DNA of 37,115 nt from Pseudomonadales bacterium RIFCSPLOWO2_12_59_9. Its GTDB lineage: Bacteria; Pseudomonadota; Gammaproteobacteria; Pseudomonadales; Pseudomonadaceae. The notes beneath the pieces were generated by a model, which was given only the letters and a program-made list of their open reading frames with translations, made no database searches and had not been told where the DNA came from. The first letter of the stretch is position 1. Each line of letters begins with the position of its first letter. Of the stretch, positions 31,336 to 37,115 are shown one piece after another. The DNA lies in assembly GCA_001830395.1 (NCBI GenBank), contig MHZN01000049.1:1-37115 (forward strand), read 5' to 3'. Position numbers and translations under genes: made by a program.

Positions 31336-32736
31336 TTAAAAGCAGGCCAACAACTGTTGCCGATAGTGCTTGGAAAAGCTGACCTGATAGCTTGACTCAG
31401 CCACAAAGTCCGCTTGAGAGTAAGTGCTCATAGCGCCTAAGCCGACAGCCTGTTCGGCTCCTCCTGCAATACTGCCGCCGTGGCCATCGATATTACCGGC
31501 AGATCCAATCCAGCCGATATCTGAACCTGAAGAGACGACAGGCATCTGCACCGCGCTCCATACCGCCAGGTCATCCGGCAGATCATCCGCAATTCTCTCC
31601 GCTAAGCGCTGTAGCGTTGGCTCCGCCAGCATGAAAAGCCATGCGCGGTCATCGGTCTGACCAGTACGCCGAAGCACTCGGCCCAGCACTTGCCGGTAAT
31701 GCAGTTCGGTACGGATGCGGCTGAGGTAGCAGCACACCTGTAAGCGGGGGATGTCGGTGCCTTCACTGATCATCCCCACGGCAACAATCCACCGGCAGGC
31801 GCTGTGCCTGAACACATTAATCACTTGCTGCGCATCCGGAGTTTTGTTGGTCACGATGCAGCAACCTTCACCCCTGGTGACGAGAGCCTGGGCTATTTGC
31901 TGAGCGTGCTCAATGTCGGTGGCAACTACCAAACCGGCTGCATCAGACTTGATAAGACGAAGCTCATTGAGCTTGTTACAGCCAAGATCGAGCAGTTGAT
32001 CAATCACCTCGTCATGGCGTAGCAGTTCTTCATAGGTGACAGGGGATTCCCCCAAGAGCTTGGCAATGCTGGAAAACAGCTTCACAGAGCTATCACCACC
32101 CAGTTCTTCCGTGACTTTCACCTTCTCATTGTCGAGCAGGACAATGCGCGGGGATCGACACACGCCGTCAGCTACGGCGTCTTTCAGGCTATAGCGGTAG
32201 TCACAGATCAGGTGCCCCTCGGGTGTCGAATAGCGTGCCAAGGCAATGGCCCGGTCATCCGAGCGCCATGGTGTGCCGGAGAGAGCCAGCGTGAAGGCAG
32301 CCTGATCCTGTATCCGGAGCAGTATCTGCTGCCCCCAAGCGTTGCTAAGAAGCGGATCATGACCTGCGCAATGGTGGATTTCATCGAAGACCACGAGCAC
32401 ACGGTAGTCATCAAGAAGCTGCCAAAACCCCTCATCTCGGTACTCCATAGCCTGGTAGGTAGACGCTTCCCCCACTGCGCCAATCTGGCCATCAAAACGC
32501 CGGCCAAGTACCGTGACAAAGGTTGAACGAAGGCCATCAACAACTTGGCAGGATGGTGCGAAACACAACACTAGATCGATCCTGTCCTGCTCAAGCAGTC
32601 TGCTAGCCAATTCTGCCGCCATGCGCGTCTTGCCGGCACCCGGTGTTGCCTGGCAGAAGAAATGCGGCGTAACGGCAAAGTGCGCCAACGCCGTATTGAT
32701 GCAGTTGTTTTGCCAGTCTCGTAGCGATCTGGTCAT
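31336..32736 (-). CDS. SF2 DEAD/DEAH-type helicase (DEIH box)
   Basis: CQATPGAGKTRMAAELASRLL (motif I), VLVVFDEIHHCAGHDPLL (motif II), LALSGTPWRSDD (motif III), VAVGMISEGTDIPRLQVCCYLSRIRTELHYRQVLGRVLRR (motifs V/VI). Confidence 0.9.
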   Translation of the reverse strand: MTRSLRDWQNNCINTALAHFAVTPHFFCQATPGAGKTRMAAELASRLLEQDRIDLVLCFAPSCQVVDGLRSTFVTVLGRRFDGQIGAVGEASTYQAMEYRDEGFWQLLDDYRVLVVFDEIHHCAGHDPLLSNAWGQQILLRIQDQAAFTLALSGTPWRSDDRAIALARYSTPEGHLICDYRYSLKDAVADGVCRSPRIVLLDNEKVKVTEELGGDSSVKLFSSIAKLLGESPVTYEELLRHDEVIDQLLDLGCNKLNELRLIKSDAAGLVVATDIEHAQQIAQALVTRGEGCCIVTNKTPDAQQVINVFRHSACRWIVAVGMISEGTDIPRLQVCCYLSRIRTELHYRQVLGRVLRRTGQTDDRAWLFMLAEPTLQRLAERIADDLPDDLAVWSAVQMPVVSSGSDIGWIGSAGNIDGHGGSIAGGAEQAVGLGAMSTYSQADFVAESSYQVSFSKHYRQQLLACF

Positions 32737-33323
32737 CGTGCGGCGGCAAGCGTCTTACGTGTATTCTCTATGGCGCGAAGATGACCCATCAGGATAGAGC
32801 TTTGATTTCTAGCCTTTAGATACTCGCCCTCAACCTTATCGCGCAGATGCGGCATATCATCCAGTAGCTGTTTGTAGCGCGCCGCCTCGCCCATCAAAGA
32901 CAGGAAATCCAGCTGAATCTCATTTTCGAGCGTTTCCAAGTAGTGATCCGTATCCGGTAAAGGACTAAGCGGTAAAGCCGAATTATCGGACACTGATAAC
33001 TCCTGCTCTGCCTCAAAAACAGGCTTAAGGCTGTTCTCGAAGCCGTTGTCGATCAGCTCCAACTGCAAATGCGCCGGAATGGGTTGCAGGTGATAGACCT
33101 GCCCACGCACACGGCGTTCCTTATCGTGTACTAGCCAGTCCATGCGCAGCATTCGGCGGATCTGCTCATACACATAGCGACGTACATCGGCGATACGGAA
33201 ATTCATGCCATTTAGCTGTTTGGCATAGGCGTCGCGTAGTTCACGGGTCGTGAACTTTGTACGCCCTTCCTCCTGAAGCAACCCATACAGGCGCCTGTCA
33301 AAGATGAACGAGGCCGATTTCAT
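32733..33323 (-). CDS. Uncharacterised 196-aa protein operonic with the helicase
   Basis: 4-nt overlap with the helicase start; MKSASFIFDRRLYGLLQEEGRTKFTTRELRDAYAKQLNGMNFRIADVRRYVYEQIRRMLRMDWLVHDKERRVRGQVYHL: winged-helix-like N-terminus, helical C-terminus. Confidence 0.75.
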   Translation of the reverse strand: MKSASFIFDRRLYGLLQEEGRTKFTTRELRDAYAKQLNGMNFRIADVRRYVYEQIRRMLRMDWLVHDKERRVRGQVYHLQPIPAHLQLELIDNGFENSLKPVFEAEQELSVSDNSALPLSPLPDTDHYLETLENEIQLDFLSLMGEAARYKQLLDDMPHLRDKVEGEYLKARNQSSILMGHLRAIENTRKTLAAAR

Positions 33324-33353
33324 TAAGGCACCAGAAGAGTAATAGCGTAAAAA

Positions 33354-33387
33354 TACGGATTATAGTCCGTGGATCGTGCGTCCGCAA
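33354..33387. promoter_or_regulatory. C-box-like tandem dyad operator overlapping a leftward sigma70-type promoter
   Basis: ACGGAttatagTCCGT (33355-33370, perfect 5-bp arms) followed by GTGGAtcgtgcgTCCGC (33369-33385); core TATAGTCCGTG. On the minus strand TTGCGG (33387-33382), 17-nt spacer, TATAAT (33364-33359). Confidence 0.7.
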
Positions 33388-33426
33388 ACGCTGGATAGTG
33401 CCGCCTCAAGTAGAATTGAGACGGTC

Positions 33427-33657
33427 ATGGATAAGTTGGCGCAGGCGTTAGGGGAACGCATCCGGGCACAGAGGAAGACCTGCGGGATGTCTCAGGATGC
33501 GCTAGCACTGGCCTGCAGTATCGACCGCAGCTATGTGGGGCGAATCGAGCGGGGTGAAGTAAATATTACTGTCGAGAAGCTATATCGCCTCGCTGCTGAA
33601 CTCGCCTGCGAGCCGTCCTGCCTTCTGCCTACAACATCTGATTTGCAGCCCAGCTGA
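33427..33657 (+). CDS. Small XRE-family HTH regulator, C-protein-like
   Basis: MDKLAQALGERIRAQRKTCGMSQDALALACSIDRSYVGRIERGEVNITVEKLYRLAAELACEPSCLLPTTSDLQPS: single HTH_3 domain, size and layout of R-M controller proteins. Confidence 0.85.
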   Translation: MDKLAQALGERIRAQRKTCGMSQDALALACSIDRSYVGRIERGEVNITVEKLYRLAAELACEPSCLLPTTSDLQPS

Positions 33658-33751
33658 TCGATAGCACTGGCGCGCGATAAAGCCGGCACCAGACGACAGT
33701 CTGTCTAGGGAAAGTGAATAGCCCCGACTTACATCGTGAATGTACGACTGC

Positions 33752-34140
33752 TCAGTCCTTACTGACTTTTCTCGCACGCGGTTTGCGCTTAGGCGGCGAC
33801 GGTTCCCGAAGTTGAGTGATCTGGTGCTCCAGCGTGTCACCCCTTGCCAGCTCCGCTGCTGCTCGCCGCTCTGCCTGACTGAGTTCGACCTGCGTCGACT
33901 CCAACCGACGATGCAGCTGTTCCAGTTGGCGGTTCACCCACTCATGCGCGCCACTCTGATGTTCTTTCCTTTAACGAAAAGCTCCAGCGCCATACGCATT
34001 TCGTCAATCGCACGCGCTGCATGGTGATGAAACATAACGATTTCATCGTCGCCCTCTCGAAGGATTGCTTTATCTTGGTGGAATCACACAAGCATTGCTA
34101 ATGCGACCCCCATCTGCTCAATAGTCACTTGCGTTTCCAT
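33752..34140 (-). pseudogene. Disrupted coiled-coil/basic-tail protein gene (in-frame TGA plus frameshift)
   Basis: METQVTIEQMGVALAMLV*FHQDKAILREGDDEIVMFHHHAARAIDEMRMALELFVKGK / frame change / HQSGAHEWVNRQLEQLHRRLESTQVELSQAERRAAAELARGDTLEHQITQLREPSPPKRKPRARKVSKD. Confidence 0.5.
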
Positions 34141-34398
34141 GGCGGTCTTTTCCACTTGATGGCGTTGATTACGTCGTTGCTGAAGTTTCGGGCGAATAGT
34201 CAGCAACACTGAGTGCTGTCGATCCACAGACCTATGATGAAGCAGAATGGTTAGAGCTCTGCACTAGGCCCCGCCGTAGAGGCCTCGCGCTGATTGTTCG
34301 TCTAATATCAGGATATACGGCTAGCGCTTCTACAGCCCAGTAAACACGCTGAAACCCGATATAGTATTTGAACGCCATCTACCCCACCTCGGGCTAAA

Positions 34399-34714
34399 TC
34401 ACCGCACCTGCCAAAGCTCATCCAACCGAGTAGTAAAACTTGGACTCTTGAGTTCCTGCCGCATACCCCAGTCTGGCGTTGCCGGAACCCCACCTGGGCG
34501 CAGCGTTCCCCTTCCCCATTTCGCATTAATCTTGTCCATCACTCCCATGACCCGCTCGCTCGTCGCGGGCTGCACTAGGGCGAACAGATCGTCGGTGAAG
34601 ATCCACCAGCAGCACTTCGGCCTTGCTGAATTTGAATCCCTCCCTGAACACTTCGTCCAGGCCGGCCATGGCCGCCTTCGTGATGATTCGGGTGTCGTCG
34701 GTTGGATATGGTAT
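34399..34714 (-). pseudogene. umuC: umuC (Pol V catalytic subunit) C-terminal remnant, frameshifted
   Basis: Frame A: IPYPTDDTRIITKAAMAGLDEVFREGFKFSKAEVLLVDL; frame B: FTDDLFALVQPATSERVMGVMDKINAKWGRGTLRPGGVPATPDWGMRQELKSPSFTTRLDELWQVR. Together resemble the UmuC C-terminus ending (S)YTTRLDxLWxVR. Confidence 0.85.
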
Positions 34715-34927
34715 CTATCCGCGTAGAACACAGCACGAGCATAATCAAGCGTCTATAGAAGTGGTAGATGGCGCGATAGTCCCTGCGCCAAAGCGCAGTA
34801 CATCCCCCTCTCCCTGAACTCTGCCTTACCGAATTTCACAACTTAAATTCCCGGCGGGCTTACTCGGACGCCAGCTTCTCGAAAGCGGAGATGGGCAGAA
34901 GCTGCGCCCTGCCCGTTTACCGGCCAC

Positions 34928-36553
34928 TCAGAAGATGTAATCGGTGGTGATGAAGCTCGACTCCCGGTTGCGGATGATCTCGCTGATCAGCGCTTTGTTG
35001 TCCGCCTGGAACTTGGTCGCCACCAGGGTGCGGATGGAGAACACGCGCAGCGCGTCATGCACCGACAATGTCCCTTCGGCCGAGTTCTTGCGGCCGTTGA
35101 AGGGAAAGGTATCGGGGCCGCGCTGGCACTGCGCATTGATGTTGATACGGCCGACCTGGTTGGCGAAGGCATCCACCAGCCGACCTACTTCCTTGGAGTT
35201 GTTGCCGAAGATGCTCAGCTGCTGGCCGTAGTCGGAATGCAGCACATAGTCGATCACCTCCTCCACCTCGCGGTACGGCACCACCGGGATCAGCGGGCCG
35301 AACTGCTCTTCGTGATAGAGGCGCATCTCGCTGCTCACCGGGCTCAGCACGGCCGGGTAGAAGAAGCTTGCGCGGTGCGTGCCGCCACCTGGGTTGACCA
35401 CCCGCGCGCCCTTGGCGACGGCGTCTGCCAATAGCGCATTGAGGTAGTCGACCTTGCCGGGCTCGGGCAATGGCGTCAGCGACACTCCCTCCTCCCAGGG
35501 CATGCCCTGCTTGAGCTCGGCCAGCGCGGCACAGAACTTGTCGAGGAAGGGTTGCAGCACCTGCTCGTGGACGAAGAGGATTTTCAGCGCCGTGCAGCGC
35601 TGGCCGTTGAACGACAGTGCGCCAGTGATGGCCTCGCTCACCGCGTTATCCAGGTCGACCTGGGGCAGCACTATGCCGGGATTCTTCGCATCCAGGCCCA
35701 GCGCCGCGCGCAGGCGGTGCGGCCGCGGGTGCAGCTTCTTCAGGTCGCTGGCGCCTTTGTTGGTGCCGATGAAGGCGAACACGTCGACCTTGCCGCTGGC
35801 CATCAGCGCGCTGACCGTGTCGCGGCCACGGCCGTAGATGATATTGATCACCCCCGGCGGAAAGCTGTCGCGGAAGGCTTCGAGCAGCGGACGGATCAGC
35901 AGCACACCGAATTTTGCCGGTTTGAAGATCACGGCGTTGCCCATGATCAGCGCCGGAATCAGCGTGGTGAAGGTCTCGTTCAGCGGGTAGTTGTAGGGGC
36001 CCATGCACAGTGCCACGCCCAGCGGCGCGCGGCGGATCTGGCCGAGGGTGCCCTGCTCCAGCTCGAAGCGGCTGGAGCAGCGGTCCAGTTCTTTCAACGC
36101 CTCAATGGTGTCAACCATGTAGTCGCAGGTGCGGTCGAACTCCTTCTCCGAGTCCTTGAGGTTCTTGCCGATCTCCAACATCAGCAGCTTGACCACCGCT
36201 TCGCGCTGTTCGCGCATGCGGGCGAGGAAGGCCTCGACATGCTGGATCCGCTCGGCCACGCGCATGGTCGGCCAGACACCCTGACCGTGATCGTAGGCCT
36301 GTACCGCAGCGTCCAGCACGCTCAGTGCGGCGTCGGCATCCAGCAGCGGCGTGCTGCCGAGCACTACCTGCTCGTCGCCTCGCTCGGTAGCGAAGAAGAT
36401 CGGGCTGCACACCTTAGCTAGCGGCCCGTCCCAGCGGATCAGCTCACCGTTCACCAGGTACTCGCGCTGTTCGATGGGTTCGCCTGGACTATAGCGCTCG
36501 GGAATCTCGGCGGCAGTAGGAAACAGGGTGTCGAGGTTCTTGTCGTGGCTCAT
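34928..36553 (-). CDS. NADP-dependent glyceraldehyde-3-phosphate dehydrogenase-like aldehyde dehydrogenase (GapN-type)
   Basis: 541 aa; PLGVALCMGPYNYPLNETFTTLIPALIMGNAVIFKPAK...ALGLDAKNPGIVLPQVDLDNAVSEAITGALSFNGQRCTALK...EEQFGPLIPVVPY: ALDH cofactor and catalytic Cys motifs; next to eda. Confidence 0.88.
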   Translation of the reverse strand: MSHDKNLDTLFPTAAEIPERYSPGEPIEQREYLVNGELIRWDGPLAKVCSPIFFATERGDEQVVLGSTPLLDADAALSVLDAAVQAYDHGQGVWPTMRVAERIQHVEAFLARMREQREAVVKLLMLEIGKNLKDSEKEFDRTCDYMVDTIEALKELDRCSSRFELEQGTLGQIRRAPLGVALCMGPYNYPLNETFTTLIPALIMGNAVIFKPAKFGVLLIRPLLEAFRDSFPPGVINIIYGRGRDTVSALMASGKVDVFAFIGTNKGASDLKKLHPRPHRLRAALGLDAKNPGIVLPQVDLDNAVSEAITGALSFNGQRCTALKILFVHEQVLQPFLDKFCAALAELKQGMPWEEGVSLTPLPEPGKVDYLNALLADAVAKGARVVNPGGGTHRASFFYPAVLSPVSSEMRLYHEEQFGPLIPVVPYREVEEVIDYVLHSDYGQQLSIFGNNSKEVGRLVDAFANQVGRININAQCQRGPDTFPFNGRKNSAEGTLSVHDALRVFSIRTLVATKFQADNKALISEIIRNRESSFITTDYIF

Positions 36554-36601
36554 TGCTTATCCCTCTGAAACGGACGGGTGATGGTGGAGCGGTCGACCCT
36601 T

Positions 36602-37115
36602 TTAGGGGGCAAGGTTGGCCAGGGCCTCAGCGCTGCAGGCGGCGATGCGCTGCCAGTCGCCCTGGCGTATCCAGTGGCTGTCCAGCATCCAGGTGCCGCC
36701 CACGCACATCACATTGGGCAGCGCCATGTAGCTCTGCACATTAGTCGCATTGACGCCTCCGGTCGGGCAGAAACGGGCGCTGGCAAACGGGCCGCCGAAT
36801 GCCTTCAGTGCCGCGACGCCGCCACTGATCTCGGCAGGGAAAAGCTTGAAGCGGCGGTAACCCAGCGCGTAGCCGAGCATGATTTCCGAGGCGCTGCTGA
36901 TACCCGGCAGCAGCGGCAGCCGGCTTTGCACACCGGCCTGCAGCAGTTCGGTCGTGCAGCCTGGGGTGACGATAAACTGCGCCCCGGCGGCCTCGGCCTC
37001 GGCCAGCATCTGCAGGTCGAGCACAGTGCCGGCACCGACGCACAATTGTGGGCGCTGCTCGCGCAACAGGCGGATGGCGGTCAGGCCGTGCTCCGAGCGC
37101 AGGGTGATTTCCAGC
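36602..37115 (-). CDS. eda: 2-dehydro-3-deoxy-phosphogluconate aldolase, partial (N-terminus beyond right edge)
   Basis: LEITLRSEHGLTAIRLLREQRPQLCVGAGTVLDLQMLAEAEAAGAQFIVTPGCTTELL...YRRFKLFPAEISGGVAALKAFGGPFASARFCPTGGV: KDPG aldolase FKLFPAE and FCPTGGV motifs; open to the window edge. Confidence 0.93.
   Translation of the reverse strand, partial: LEITLRSEHGLTAIRLLREQRPQLCVGAGTVLDLQMLAEAEAAGAQFIVTPGCTTELLQAGVQSRLPLLPGISSASEIMLGYALGYRRFKLFPAEISGGVAALKAFGGPFASARFCPTGGVNATNVQSYMALPNVMCVGGTWMLDSHWIRQGDWQRIAACSAEALANLAP

Noticed and set aside
35552-36421. Plus-strand ORF 289 aa
   Set aside because: Antisense to the GapN-like dehydrogenase; shadow composition.
1-37115. CRISPR arrays, tRNA/rRNA genes, reverse transcriptases, integrases, complete IS elements
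   Set aside because: Looked for and not seen by eye; a tRNAscan/CRISPR-finder run would be needed to exclude short tRNAs or degenerate repeats.

Overview
High-GC gammaproteobacterial (Pseudomonas-like) chromosomal window. Three core-like blocks: (i) an RND/MMPL exporter, outer-membrane protein and LolA-like cassette at 1-4159; (ii) a PstS-OmpA fusion, xthA, a GNAT, tpx, a saccharopine-dehydrogenase-like protein, a complete MuxABC-OpmB/MdtABC-type tripartite pump operon and a phosphoribosyltransferase/hydrolase cluster at 7832-23870; (iii) a GapN-like aldehyde dehydrogenase and a partial KDPG aldolase (eda) at the right end. Two accessory segments interrupt them. The small one (about 4.3-7.8 kb) carries a lipoprotein and a TPR protein between an IS3-family and a Tn3-family transposase remnant. 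The large one (about 24-34.9 kb) looks like a partly decayed defense island. It contains: (a) a WYL regulator divergent from a truncated SMC-like ATPase and a frameshifted JetD-like TOPRIM protein, with a long imperfect inverted repeat that places one arm in front of each gene; (b) a DEIH-box SF2 helicase plus a 196-aa partner, divergent from a small XRE regulator, with a restriction-modification-controller C-box-like operator (ACGGATTATAGTCCGTGGATCGTGCGTCCGC) overlapping a good leftward sigma70-type promoter; (c) an AbrB-like protein overlapping an inositol-monophosphatase-like gene, followed by a BPSL0761-like protein and a HAD hydrolase; (d) a umuC remnant and another multiply disrupted gene. 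All family calls are from reading translated sequence; no database search was run.
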